Positions 45,047 through 57,926 of a stretch of DNA of 64,000 bases are shown piece after piece. Under the pieces are notes generated by a model, which worked only from the letters and a program-made list of their open reading frames with translations, ran no database searches and was not told where the DNA came from. The position numbers and the translations under genes are program-made. The stretch's first letter is position 1. Every line of letters begins with the position of its first letter. Source of the stretch: Parabacteroides sp. 52 (lineage in GTDB: Bacteria > Bacteroidota > Bacteroidia > Bacteroidales > Tannerellaceae); assembly GCF_010500925.1 (NCBI RefSeq), contig NZ_QVMG01000004.1, positions 62,001-126,000 of the forward strand. Reading direction: 5' to 3'.

Positions 45047-48000
45047 TTACTTTTTCACTTCTTTCTTCTGCCGGTATTGGGAAGGGGTCAAGCCATAGGC
45101 CTGTTTGAAGACCGTACTGAAATATCTTTGGTTGGAGAAACCCGAGCGTTCGGATATCTCCATGATGGTAAGGTCTTTGTTTGCCAATAGTTCCAATGCG
45201 CGTGTCATACGAAACTTATTGATATAGTCGCCTACACTGACATCAGTCAATAGTTTCAGTTTGTTGTAGAGCGAGGCACGGCTCATCGCCATATGATCGG
45301 CCACATAGTTTACATCCAGTAGTGGGTTCTCGAGACTTTCCTGAATGAAATGATTCAGTTTCAACATGAATTGTTCGTCGGCATTACTGATAGTCTCTTC
45401 CCGGGGGGCTATCACTTGATTATTATCCTTATAGCGTAGTTTGACCGCTTCCCGGTTATTCAACTGATTCTTTAGAATGACCAACAGGAAATCCATATCA
45501 AAAGGCTTGGCAATGTAGGCATCTGCTCCCAATTTATAGCCTTGTGTCGTACTTTCCGTATCCGTACGTGCCGTCAGAAGGACTACGGGGATATGGCTGA
45601 TTTCGATGTCACTCTTTACCTCCCGGCAAAGTTCGAAGCCATCCATGCGGGGCATCATCACATCACTGATGATAATATCCGGTTGGTTTTGCCGGATCTT
45701 AGTCCCTGCATCGACTCCGTCTTCCGCTACATAAACCTGTTTGAAATGTGGTTTCAGTGATTGCTTCAGGTAATCTCGCAATTCGGGTTCGTCTTCGACA
45801 ATGATCGCGGTATATTTTTGAGTAGAAAACTCCGGTGTTGGTATGAATTCCTGGTCGGAACAGAACCATGCCTCTGTAGACGTGGGTGCCCCCATCTCTA
45901 ACACGGGAATACCTTGATGGATTAACGGCAGGGTGAAAAAGAAGGTAGCGCCTTTTTCCGGATTATTTGTTGCATGGATTGATCCGTTATGTAATTCAAT
46001 TAACATACGCGCATAGGAAAGCCCTATCCCTGTCCCGTTTACACTATGCGATCCCTGATAGAAGCGAACAAACAAACGGGAAGGATCCGTATTCCCTAAA
46101 CCGATCCCTTCATCACAAATCGCAATCCGGGCATATTCTCCTTCCAGCCGGGTCGTGATGGTGATGGTGGTCGAGGGTTCACTGAACTTAATGGCATTTA
46201 TCAACAGATTGGAAAGAATCACTTCACATTTGATGGCGTCAAAAGGAACCATTTCTATCCGTTCATCGAGATCAAAGAGAAGCGTGCGTTCCTGTGATTC
46301 CAACTCATTCGAGAAATCATCAACCACTGTCCGTATCCATTCATTGAGTGCATGTGGTTTGATATGGAGTGTTTCACCGCCCTTTTCAATCTTCCGCACA
46401 TCCAATACCATATCAATCAGATTTTTGATGCGCCGGGTTTGTTTGAATATGCTGGTCAGTTGTTTTTCCTGATCGGCATCTTTTACCTCTCCATTTTTTA
46501 ATAAACGTTTCAAGGGTGCATAGATCAATGTCAAAGGAGTGCGTAACTCATGACTCAGGTTGATCAGAAAGCGTATTTTCTCTTCATATGTCTTTTGCTC
46601 ATGTTCTTTTATGGCCCATTTCATTTTATTCTCTTTGCGGCGGATAAAAGAAGCAACGACCGTTATAATAGTACCTATCAGAAAAACGATAAATAGGCAG
46701 ATGAACCATTCGGTCTTCCACCAGGGAGGGGTAATAGATATTTTTACTAATTCAACCGGTTCACTCCAATCGCCGTTTTTTTTGTAGCAGGAAACCCATA
46801 TCTCGTAAGAGCCGATAGGGAGCGAATACAAGGATATCACATGGTTCGGCAGTTCGATCACCTCTTCCTGGTTGCCGCGGATATAATAACGAAATAACTT
46901 CTTACGCATGAGATCATCCTCTAAGACCATCATTTTGATATGCAGCGAAGTATAATCCCATGGAACCACCATGTGATTCTCCGCAGGAAGGCCAAGGCGT
47001 TCTCCGTCTAATACAACCTCCAATAGGTTGATCGAAGGATCCGGTTGCTCCGCGAAAGGCAAGTCTTTACTTATATGAACCAAGCCCATTACCCCGGCCA
47101 GATACAGATCGCCCGAGCGGGTAATAAGAGGGGCTTTGTTGATATATTCATTGGCCGAGATACCATCCGACTCCCCGAAGACAGCCACTCTCTCATCTTC
47201 CGGATTATACGCATACAAGTCGTTATGGGTACCGATCCACAATCGGTCTCTATTGTCGAAACCTAAGGTCTGGATACCGACAAAACGATAATTGTCGATG
47301 GCCTTCAATGTGTCCTGAATGGAATCATAATGATATAATCCGGTGGTTGAACCAATCCAGAAATTCCCTTTTTTATCGCGGCAGACAGCCGAGATGATTC
47401 CGATGGAGTAATGGGAACGATAGAGAGGTCGCATGGTTTGTTGCAGCTGGTTCACCTCAAACAAATCGTAGGCTCCCATCAGATAACTGACGTAATTATT
47501 CGAATAGATATGATGTAAGGAGGAAACCCAGGGGCCTTTTTCATCTATTGTTACAGTCGTTAACTTTCGGGTGGATTGATTATATATATACACACTGTCG
47601 GCGTAGATATGAAAAGAATCTTTATTTCTTCGGTGTAAATGGGCAGAACGGCCTACGCGAAACATGCGCGTATGTTGTTCTTTATCAGCTATCGGATATT
47701 CCCGCATCTTGCCGGTCTGTTTATCAAAAATGTAAAGCCCCCGGCTGAATAGCGATAAGAGCAATTCATTCTCATTCATAGGAATAATGGAGACCACCTT
47801 TGCCTGTTTGGTTTGGGGGTAATGACGAAACAGGCGTGTGGATGGGTCAAAGCGGTTTACACCCCCTCCATCTGTTCCCAGCCATATTATCCCGTCCGTA
47901 TCTTCATACATTCCGGTCACCGTCTTTTCACTTAACCCATGTGTCGAGCCAAACGGAGACTCCTTATAGGTCTGTATGGAAATCTCTTTCAATCCGATCA

Positions 48001-48970
48001 GCCCACCCCGTATACTTCCTGCCCAGAGATTGTTTACCGGGTCTTTGTACAAGCATCTGAATGAATTCACCGGCAGAGAATGTGTATTGCCCGATTGATG
48101 CTCAATAACCCGGACTTCATCTTTCTCTTTATTATATATATGTATACCATCCCCATCGGTTGCCAGCCAGATCTCGTCTTTCCATTCCAGGATATCCAAT
48201 ACCACATCATTGCGCAACTGATTAGCCGTAGACAGTTGTTTCTTTAATACCCCTTCACCGGTATAGGCAAAAACTCCTTTTCCATAAGGGGCAACCCATA
48301 TATGATTTGTTTGATCGACATAAATCTCGGTAATATTTTTTTCCGGGATAAAAGAGACTCGCTCTACATCTCCGGTATGCCAATAGTACCACCAAACCCC
48401 ATTCCAGCGTGTGGCTAAGAGTATTTTCCCATTGGTTTGATCATATATTTTCACATCCTCTACATGCATAGAGAATTCCGCAGGTGCATGCATCGGTTGT
48501 TCGTGGAACTGTTTATCGGTATACCGATAAAGTAAAATCCGGTCTGTTTCGAAAAAGAGAATGCCTTCATCTACACACAGGCAGGTACGGGACGTGATCT
48601 GCCGGTCCTTGTGATAGATTTGTTTGAAAAGATCATTCTCCCGATCATATAAAGCCAAGCCATATTCCGTACCCACCCATAAATTATGCAGGGCATCCTC
48701 TTCTATGAAATCGATCTCATCAAAAGGAAGTGAATGGGGATTGTTTTTATCGTGATAATATGATTTTATCTGTTCCCGGTCGAAGCAATTCAGACCAAAT
48801 TGGGTACCAATCCATATCAATCCTCTATGGTCAGTCAATATACATTTGACCGTCGATTGGGAAAGACCTTCTTCCAATGAGATCTGTTTGACAAAATATT
48901 CAGGATATGCAGAAATACGAACAATGCCTCCGAAAAATATAATCAACAGAGTAATAATGTGTTTTCTCAT
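45047..48970 (-). CDS. Hybrid two-component system sensor/regulator (HTCS), PUL 2
   Basis: A 1307-residue HTCS of the same plan as the PUL 1 protein: signal/anchor, periplasmic propellers (repeats such as GLIWIGTQFGLNCFD and GIIWLGTDGGGVNRFD), Y_Y_Y domain, membrane helix (WFICLFIVFLIGTIITVVASF), HisKA with His807 (NLSHELRTP), HATPase (CDEGIGLGN), receiver with Asp1103 (ISDVMMPRMDGF) and AraC-type DNA-binding end (RYFSTVFKQAYGLTPSQYRQ). It is convergent with susCD and divergent from the sulfatase-GH20-GH2 run, so it probably controls both PUL 2 arms. Confidence 0.96.
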   Translation of the reverse strand: MRKHIITLLIIFFGGIVRISAYPEYFVKQISLEEGLSQSTVKCILTDHRGLIWIGTQFGLNCFDREQIKSYYHDKNNPHSLPFDEIDFIEEDALHNLWVGTEYGLALYDRENDLFKQIYHKDRQITSRTCLCVDEGILFFETDRILLYRYTDKQFHEQPMHAPAEFSMHVEDVKIYDQTNGKILLATRWNGVWWYYWHTGDVERVSFIPEKNITEIYVDQTNHIWVAPYGKGVFAYTGEGVLKKQLSTANQLRNDVVLDILEWKDEIWLATDGDGIHIYNKEKDEVRVIEHQSGNTHSLPVNSFRCLYKDPVNNLWAGSIRGGLIGLKEISIQTYKESPFGSTHGLSEKTVTGMYEDTDGIIWLGTDGGGVNRFDPSTRLFRHYPQTKQAKVVSIIPMNENELLLSLFSRGLYIFDKQTGKMREYPIADKEQHTRMFRVGRSAHLHRRNKDSFHIYADSVYIYNQSTRKLTTVTIDEKGPWVSSLHHIYSNNYVSYLMGAYDLFEVNQLQQTMRPLYRSHYSIGIISAVCRDKKGNFWIGSTTGLYHYDSIQDTLKAIDNYRFVGIQTLGFDNRDRLWIGTHNDLYAYNPEDERVAVFGESDGISANEYINKAPLITRSGDLYLAGVMGLVHISKDLPFAEQPDPSINLLEVVLDGERLGLPAENHMVVPWDYTSLHIKMMVLEDDLMRKKLFRYYIRGNQEEVIELPNHVISLYSLPIGSYEIWVSCYKKNGDWSEPVELVKISITPPWWKTEWFICLFIVFLIGTIITVVASFIRRKENKMKWAIKEHEQKTYEEKIRFLINLSHELRTPLTLIYAPLKRLLKNGEVKDADQEKQLTSIFKQTRRIKNLIDMVLDVRKIEKGGETLHIKPHALNEWIRTVVDDFSNELESQERTLLFDLDERIEMVPFDAIKCEVILSNLLINAIKFSEPSTTITITTRLEGEYARIAICDEGIGLGNTDPSRLFVRFYQGSHSVNGTGIGLSYARMLIELHNGSIHATNNPEKGATFFFTLPLIHQGIPVLEMGAPTSTEAWFCSDQEFIPTPEFSTQKYTAIIVEDEPELRDYLKQSLKPHFKQVYVAEDGVDAGTKIRQNQPDIIISDVMMPRMDGFELCREVKSDIEISHIPVVLLTARTDTESTTQGYKLGADAYIAKPFDMDFLLVILKNQLNNREAVKLRYKDNNQVIAPREETISNADEQFMLKLNHFIQESLENPLLDVNYVADHMAMSRASLYNKLKLLTDVSVGDYINKFRMTRALELLANKDLTIMEISERSGFSNQRYFSTVFKQAYGLTPSQYRQKKEVKK

Positions 48971-49034
48971 GTTTTGTAGTCAAATACGGAACATTCTTAG
49001 ATAATAATAGACATAGGCGCTTTTTGACTTGCCT

Positions 49035-49042
49035 TATTTTTG
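49035..49042 (+). promoter_or_regulatory. Candidate -7 element for the sulfatase-GH20-GH2 operon
   Basis: TATTTTTG, 28 bases before the sulfatase start. It matches TAnnTTTG; a -33 TTG is lacking, in line with activator control. Confidence 0.45.
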
Positions 49043-49069
49043 CATAAAAATATAGATTTATAACGATAT

Positions 49070-50644
49070 ATGAAAATGAAAACACACTTAATCTTATCTG
49101 CTCCCTTGACAGGTCTGGCTCTTTTGTCCGCTTGTTCGCCTCAGAAGGAGGAAGCGAAAAAACCGCTGAATATTGTTTATATCATGACCGATGATCATAC
49201 GCAACAGATGATGAGTTGTTATGACAGTCGCTTTGCCCATACGCCCAATCTGGATCGGTTGGCAAAGAGTGGCGTGCGTTTCACCAATAGTTTTGTCTGT
49301 AACTCCATCTCCGGTCCCAGCCGGGCGGTTCTGCTTACCGGCAAACACAGCCATAAAAACGGGAAAATAGATAACGAAGCCGTTTTCGATGGCGACCAGC
49401 AGACCGTGCAGAAACTCCTGCAGCAGGCAGGCTACCAGACAGCCCTCGTCGGGAAATGGCACCTGGAAAGTACACCGACCGGTTTTGATTACTGGAAGAT
49501 CCTACCCGGGCAGGGAGATTATTACAATCCCCGTTTCATCACTCCGCAAGGCACCGAAGATTATGACGGCTATGTCACCAATATCATATCCGATATAAGC
49601 CTGGACTGGATGGAAACCAAACGGGAAAAAGAGAAACCATTCTGTCTTTTTATCCATCACAAAGCGATCCACCGTAACTGGATGGGCGATACCACCCACC
49701 TGGCCATGTTTGAAGACCGTGAGTTTGAACTTCCGGTGAACTTTTACGACGACTACGAAGGCCGTCCGGCGGCTGCCGCTCAGGAAATGAGTATCGACAA
49801 AGATATGGACCTGATCTACGACCTGAAGATGTATCGCGAAGGAGAGAAGAGCCGTCTGCAATCGCTGTTCACCCGCAAAGACGGTACGCAAGGTACCTAC
49901 GGAAGGATGAATGCCGAACAAAAAGCGGCCTGGGACAGACATTATCTTCCGATTATCGAGGAGTTTTACCGCAATAAACCAACCGGCAGGGAACTTGCCG
50001 AATGGAAATACCAGCGATATATGCGGGATTACCTTAAGACCGTACACTCCCTGGACGAAAACGTAGGCCGCATCCTCGACTATCTGGAAAAAGAAAACCT
50101 GATGGACAATACCCTCATCGTATATACCTCCGACCAGGGTTTCTATATGGGTGAACACGGTTGGTTCGATAAACGTTTTATGTATGAAGAATCTATGCGC
50201 ACACCACTGGTGATGCACCTGCCGGCAGGGTACGACAAACGCGGGGATATTCCTCAATTGGTACAGAATATCGACTATACCCCTACCTTCCTCGATCTGG
50301 CGGGTGTGGATATTCCTGAAGATATTCAAGGTGTTTCCCTTTTACCCTTATTGAAAGAGGGGGAAATCACCGATTGGCGAACCTCGCTTTATTATCATTA
50401 TTACGAATATCCGGCCGAACATGCCGTCAAACGGCATTACGGGGTGCGTACCGGACAATACAAACTCATGCATTTCTACAACGACATCAACGTATGGGAA
50501 TTATATGATCTTCAAGCAGATCCGATGGAGATGAACAACCTCTTCGGTCAAGAAGGTTATAAAGAGATTACCGATACATTAAAAACAGAACTGGCCCGGC
50601 TTCAGGAGGTCTATGACGATCCGATCCGTCACCGGGCACAATAA
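49070..50644 (+). CDS. Family S1 sulfatase (Ser-type), GlcNAc-6-O-sulfatase-like
   Basis: A 524-residue lipoprotein sulfatase (signal ending LLSAC, Cys22). Asp41-Asp42 (YIMTDDHTQQMM) and the maturation motif SISGPSRAVLLTGKHSHKNG with catalytic Ser81 are present, followed by VGKWHLESTPTGFDYWKILPG (in part) and LFIHHKAIHRNWMG. These blocks resemble the S1_11 group that removes 6-O-sulfate from N-acetylglucosamine in host glycans; this is recalled resemblance, not a computed match. It heads the operon with GH20 and GH2 enzymes, and the three functions fit 6-sulfo-N-acetyllactosamine units. Confidence 0.88.
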   Translation: MKMKTHLILSAPLTGLALLSACSPQKEEAKKPLNIVYIMTDDHTQQMMSCYDSRFAHTPNLDRLAKSGVRFTNSFVCNSISGPSRAVLLTGKHSHKNGKIDNEAVFDGDQQTVQKLLQQAGYQTALVGKWHLESTPTGFDYWKILPGQGDYYNPRFITPQGTEDYDGYVTNIISDISLDWMETKREKEKPFCLFIHHKAIHRNWMGDTTHLAMFEDREFELPVNFYDDYEGRPAAAAQEMSIDKDMDLIYDLKMYREGEKSRLQSLFTRKDGTQGTYGRMNAEQKAAWDRHYLPIIEEFYRNKPTGRELAEWKYQRYMRDYLKTVHSLDENVGRILDYLEKENLMDNTLIVYTSDQGFYMGEHGWFDKRFMYEESMRTPLVMHLPAGYDKRGDIPQLVQNIDYTPTFLDLAGVDIPEDIQGVSLLPLLKEGEITDWRTSLYYHYYEYPAEHAVKRHYGVRTGQYKLMHFYNDINVWELYDLQADPMEMNNLFGQEGYKEITDTLKTELARLQEVYDDPIRHRAQ

Positions 50645-50661
50645 GATAACGTCAAAATACT

Positions 50662-52980
50662 ATGAATAGACTATTATTTATGATGGGATGCATCTGCCTG
50701 TTGATGGGTGGATGCTCCCCTTTTTCTTCCTGTCCGTCTGTAATTCCGTTACCTGAGAGTATGCAAACCACAACAGAAAGTTTCTGTTTCACACCGCAGA
50801 CCACGATCTATATCGATCAGCCGGAATATCAAGAGGTAGCTTGTCACTTATCGGAGTTGTTCCTTTCTGCTGCAGGCTTTACCCTTCCGATATCCCGGGA
50901 GGCGTCTTCCGGCAAACGGCAAGCGATATATTTTGAAACCGATCCGCAGATGGAAAAAGAACATTATGAATTAATGGTTACTCCCGCCGGAGTTAAGATA
51001 AAAGCAGCCGGATCTTCCGGTTTCTTTTATGCCATTCAGACCATCCATCAGTTATTACCTCCCCAGATCGATAGTCCGGAGAAAAGAGAGCATATAAAAT
51101 GGGAAATACCTGCACTTCGGATAAACGACGGTCCCCGGTTTGATTATCGCGGATTATTACTGGATGCCTCCCGCTTCTTTGTCCCCAAAGAGAATGTACT
51201 GAAGATTATCGACCAGATGGCGATGTTGAAACTCAATAAATTGCATTTCCACCTGGTGGATGGCAACGGCTGGCGATTGGAAATAAAAAAACATCCCAGA
51301 CTGACCGGAGTGGGTGCCTGGCGCGTAGAGCGGGAAGGTGATTTCTCCCAACGTCGCAATGGCAGGCCCGGAGAACCAACGCCCGTCGGAGGTTATTATA
51401 CCCAGGATGATATGCGGGAGATCGTTGCCTATGCAGCCGCCAGGGCAATTGAGGTAATCCCTGAGATCGAGATGCCGGCGCATACCAACTCCTCTCTGGC
51501 GGCTTATCCGGAATTAGCCTGCCCGGTGGTGACCGATTTTATCGGTGTCATTCCCGGCTTGGGAGGCGAGAACCATGCCGATGAGATTGTGTATTGCGCC
51601 GGAAACGAAGCAGTATTCACCTTTTTGGAAGAGGTGATCGATGAAGTGATCGCTCTTTTTCCTTCTTCTTATATTCATATAGGGGGCGACGAGGCTTCGA
51701 AAAACAACTGGAAGAAATGTCCCCATTGCCAGGCTCGTATGCAAAAAGAAGGTCTTCACCGGATAGAAGATCTGCAAGGATACTTTATGAACCGGATAGC
51801 CCGTTATATCCGGGCGAAAGGAAAGACCGTGATCGGTTGGGACGAGCTGACCAACAGTCAGCTCCCGGAAGATGCCGTGATCCTCGCCTGGCAGGGATTG
51901 GGCAAAGCCGGACACAAAGCCGGGAAGCAGGGACACCGCTTTATCATGACTCCTGCCCGGGTGTTGTATTTCATCCGTTATCAGGGTCCTCAGTGGTTCG
52001 AACCCCGTACCTACTTTGGCAATATCACACTGAAAGATGTCTACGACTACGAACCCGTTCAGCCGGAATGGGAAGAAGAAGTTGTCGAGAATCTTTGGGG
52101 GGTACAGGCTTGCATGTGGACTGAATTTATAAATCATCCGCGAGATATTGAACACCAACTGTTTCCCCGTTTGGCTGCCTTAGCCGAGGTGGCCTGGAGC
52201 GGTCGGCAACAAAAAGAATGGAGCCATTTCCTGACCCGTCTGGATCAATTGCTTCTTCATTACGACCAACAGGGAATAAACTATGCCCGTTCGATGTTTA
52301 ATATCGATCACCGGGCAACAGGCGATAAGAATCAAGTCGAACTATCCCTTTCCTGTATCCGTCCCGATATGCAGATCCGTTATACCACGGATGAAAGTGA
52401 TCCTTCGCCCGCCTCCCCTCTTTACGAGAGACCCTTCTTATTTCAGGAAAAGACAATTGTCCGGGCTGCTACTTTCGCCAACGGACAGAGAAAAGGAGAG
52501 ATACTCACGCTTCCCGTTTTATGGAACAAAGCGACTGCTCGTCCGATAACCGGCGATAACCCCCATCTCTACCGCCTGACAAACGGCTTACGGGGAAGCG
52601 ATAAACATTCCGACTTCGAATGGAATGGCTGGCACGGGGAAGATTTTTCTTTCACGATCGATCTGCAACAACCCACTTCGATAGAAACGATCCGGATGGG
52701 CTGTATCACCAATTACGGGATGGCCGTGCATCCGCCCCGTGCGATCCGGATATCCATTTCGGAGGATGATGCCCAATATAGGATCATAACCGATAAAGAA
52801 TGGTCGGACCCGGAGATATTCCGCGAAGGAATACACGTGCATGATCAGGTATTTACAGACCTGCACGCAGAGGGGCGGTATATCCGTTTCGAGATAACGA
52901 ACCCGGGCAAATGCCCGCCCCATCATGTCCGCCCGGGACAACCGACCTGGGTGTATCTGGATGAAATTAGTATTGATTAA
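50662..52980 (+). CDS. GH20 beta-N-acetylhexosaminidase
   Basis: A 772-residue lipoprotein (signal ending LLMGGC). Order: GH20b domain (about 30-165), GH20 barrel (about 170-520) with FDYRGLLLDASR, KLNKLHFHLVDGNGWR and the catalytic Asp343-Glu344 pair (YIHIGGDEASK), then a chitobiase/FN3-like tail (IRYTTDESDPSPASPLY) and a C-terminal F5/8C-like domain (about 650-770). It removes terminal beta-GlcNAc or beta-GalNAc. The start is 17 bases after the sulfatase stop. Desulfation by the upstream enzyme would expose its substrate. Confidence 0.94.
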   Translation: MNRLLFMMGCICLLMGGCSPFSSCPSVIPLPESMQTTTESFCFTPQTTIYIDQPEYQEVACHLSELFLSAAGFTLPISREASSGKRQAIYFETDPQMEKEHYELMVTPAGVKIKAAGSSGFFYAIQTIHQLLPPQIDSPEKREHIKWEIPALRINDGPRFDYRGLLLDASRFFVPKENVLKIIDQMAMLKLNKLHFHLVDGNGWRLEIKKHPRLTGVGAWRVEREGDFSQRRNGRPGEPTPVGGYYTQDDMREIVAYAAARAIEVIPEIEMPAHTNSSLAAYPELACPVVTDFIGVIPGLGGENHADEIVYCAGNEAVFTFLEEVIDEVIALFPSSYIHIGGDEASKNNWKKCPHCQARMQKEGLHRIEDLQGYFMNRIARYIRAKGKTVIGWDELTNSQLPEDAVILAWQGLGKAGHKAGKQGHRFIMTPARVLYFIRYQGPQWFEPRTYFGNITLKDVYDYEPVQPEWEEEVVENLWGVQACMWTEFINHPRDIEHQLFPRLAALAEVAWSGRQQKEWSHFLTRLDQLLLHYDQQGINYARSMFNIDHRATGDKNQVELSLSCIRPDMQIRYTTDESDPSPASPLYERPFLFQEKTIVRAATFANGQRKGEILTLPVLWNKATARPITGDNPHLYRLTNGLRGSDKHSDFEWNGWHGEDFSFTIDLQQPTSIETIRMGCITNYGMAVHPPRAIRISISEDDAQYRIITDKEWSDPEIFREGIHVHDQVFTDLHAEGRYIRFEITNPGKCPPHHVRPGQPTWVYLDEISID

Positions 52981-52986
52981 CGATAG

Positions 52987-56088
<3,102 letters not shown>

Positions 56089-56140
56089 AAGATCTCCCTG
56101 GATTATTGGGTGGAAATTCGGATGAGTTAGTGGAAATAAA

Positions 56141-56228
56141 ATTGCCGATATATGTCAGCACTAGTGTCGACATATATCGGCACAAGTGTCGACATATATC
56201 AGCACAATTGCCGACGATTGTCGGCAAT
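56141..56228. repeat. Array C: four tandem 22-bp palindromes
   Basis: Four abutting units at 56141-56162, 56163-56184, 56185-56206 and 56207-56228. Left halves are ATTGCCGATAT, AGTGTCGACAT, AGTGTCGACAT and ATTGCCGACGA. Units 2 and 3 are near copies with GTG/CAC ends instead of TTG/CAA. The array lies between the convergent GH2 and M56 genes. Confidence 0.95.
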
Positions 56229-56303
56229 TGTATTTTCCCGCCATTTTAACTTCCTATCGGTTGAAATGGAAAGAGAAGGAGGACCTTGTTTGCTGATGAA
56301 TTT

Positions 56304-57923
56304 TTAGTTCTCAGGTGAAATCTCGTAATCTGTTTTTTGCAGTTCGACCGCTTCTTCGCGGATGATTTGTTTGATGTCGGTAACCCACCCCATCGGTGTT
56401 TCTTTTTTTGCCCAAAGACGTATGGAGAGGGGCGACTTCTTATAGATATTCACCTCTCGCACTTTTTTCCGGATATCTTCTTCCGTATCCGTTTCTTCAA
56501 TATCGATCCTGCCCAGTCTTTCTTCTCCTGCCATAAAAACGATACTGAGGAATGCTTGCGTATGGTTCTTAAGGCCAAAGTTTTTCGGATCTACAGTCCG
56601 TACGGCAATGGGTTGGTGTTTCTTTTTCAATTCCGGCTTCAGCTCTGTAAAAGCCTGCCCCAAGGTGTTGTAAATCGAAGCGATTGTCTTTTCGGGCGCT
56701 TCGATGTCAAATTGCAGGGTAATCAATACGGGTTTAAGGGACTTTGTATCTGTCAACACCTTCTTCACGGCCGCCGACAATTCTTTTTCTTCTATCAACT
56801 GGCCGTTAAACATGATTGTGCCCACTGCATTGACTAATAAAGAGGAGAGTTGCATTTGATCTTCCAATTTTTCATTGATCTCTTTTTGCGGAAGCGAAGG
56901 ATCTATTCCTTTTTCCAGGAGTAACTTCTCCATCTCTGCTTGGAAAAAGGCGCTCGTGTATTTCCCCTTATCCGGCGAAATAGTTGTATCTTCGCCCGGA
57001 AGAAGTTGTTGTAACTGCCGGTCGATATCCGGACTGGCATACGCATACAGCGCAAGGGCTGCTAGCGGCAGGAAAAGAATACTCTTCCAACGCGCTGATT
57101 GGTTTGATTGATTTTTGCACATCATAGTAATACGCTTTTTAAGTTTACTTTGATTAAAGCTGTTGGCAAAAGTGTAGGAGCTGGAGCCAACAGCTTTTTT
57201 CACTAATAATAATTGATATTTTGTGGCATCGATGCCTGCTTGAAGGACAGCCGTGTCGGCTTGGTATTCATGGATCTCCTGCAGTTCCCGCTTGAGTAAC
57301 CAGGCGGCCGGGTTGAACCAATGAAGAAGGATTACGGCTTCCATGAGAAGAATGTCCCAGGAATGCCGTTTGTGATAGTGAGCCAGTTCATGCGTGAGGA
57401 TTTCTTCTGCATGATTCTTATAATCTGTTTCGGAGAGAACGATGTATTTTCCCCAGTTGAATGGGGAGAGCGTTCCGGGCAGTAATACGAGGGTGTAGTC
57501 TTTCTTTTGTATCCTTTTGCCTCTGCGTATCAACAGGCATAATCCAATCAGAGAGCGGAATAAAAGAATCCATGTCAGTATGCTGCCGGTCCAATAGATA
57601 GCCTTGAAAACGAGAGAGGCGGGGAATGTATAATGTGTGTCATCTGTCTCTTCTTTTTCAGGAAAAAGAAAGCCGGTTTCTTCGTTTCGGTTTTCTTCCC
57701 AAATGATCCTTCTTTCCAGTTCAATAAAAGGTTGTTGGATTAAACCGGGACTGCCGGTTTCAATCTTCACCAAAGGAAGAAGCATACAGAGAGTAATGCT
57801 TATAAGTAATACCTTTCGGTTGAAACGGAAAAAGGTTTCATTACTTAACAGGACCTTATACGCTAAATAGAAGAGGAGAAGGCAGAAGGTCGACTTCAAT
57901 AGGTAAATGAGGAAGATACTCAT
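56304..57923 (-). CDS. M56-family (BlaR1/MecR1-like) metallopeptidase with ExbD-like tail
   Basis: A 539-residue membrane protein. Helices at about 3-25, 38-52 and 105-132 precede a cytoplasmic zinc-peptidase segment with HELAH at 178-182 (ILTHELAHYHKRH) and EIHEYQAD at 216-223; a fourth helix is at 280-296. In BlaR1-type systems the peptidase cuts or triggers loss of the BlaI repressor on sensing a signal. Instead of a penicillin-binding domain, the periplasmic part (about 360-535) looks like two ExbD/TolR-like folds (TIMFNGQLIEEKEL..., PMGWVTDIKQIIREEA). It lies 3 bases after the BlaI-type gene. Confidence 0.85.
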   Translation of the reverse strand: MSIFLIYLLKSTFCLLLFYLAYKVLLSNETFFRFNRKVLLISITLCMLLPLVKIETGSPGLIQQPFIELERRIIWEENRNEETGFLFPEKEETDDTHYTFPASLVFKAIYWTGSILTWILLFRSLIGLCLLIRRGKRIQKKDYTLVLLPGTLSPFNWGKYIVLSETDYKNHAEEILTHELAHYHKRHSWDILLMEAVILLHWFNPAAWLLKRELQEIHEYQADTAVLQAGIDATKYQLLLVKKAVGSSSYTFANSFNQSKLKKRITMMCKNQSNQSARWKSILFLPLAALALYAYASPDIDRQLQQLLPGEDTTISPDKGKYTSAFFQAEMEKLLLEKGIDPSLPQKEINEKLEDQMQLSSLLVNAVGTIMFNGQLIEEKELSAAVKKVLTDTKSLKPVLITLQFDIEAPEKTIASIYNTLGQAFTELKPELKKKHQPIAVRTVDPKNFGLKNHTQAFLSIVFMAGEERLGRIDIEETDTEEDIRKKVREVNIYKKSPLSIRLWAKKETPMGWVTDIKQIIREEAVELQKTDYEISPEN

Positions 57924-57926
57924 AGT

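Noticed and set aside
49502-50329. Minus-strand ORF (275 codons) inside the PUL 2 sulfatase
   Set aside because: Antisense to conserved sulfatase blocks; no plausible start signal or domain.
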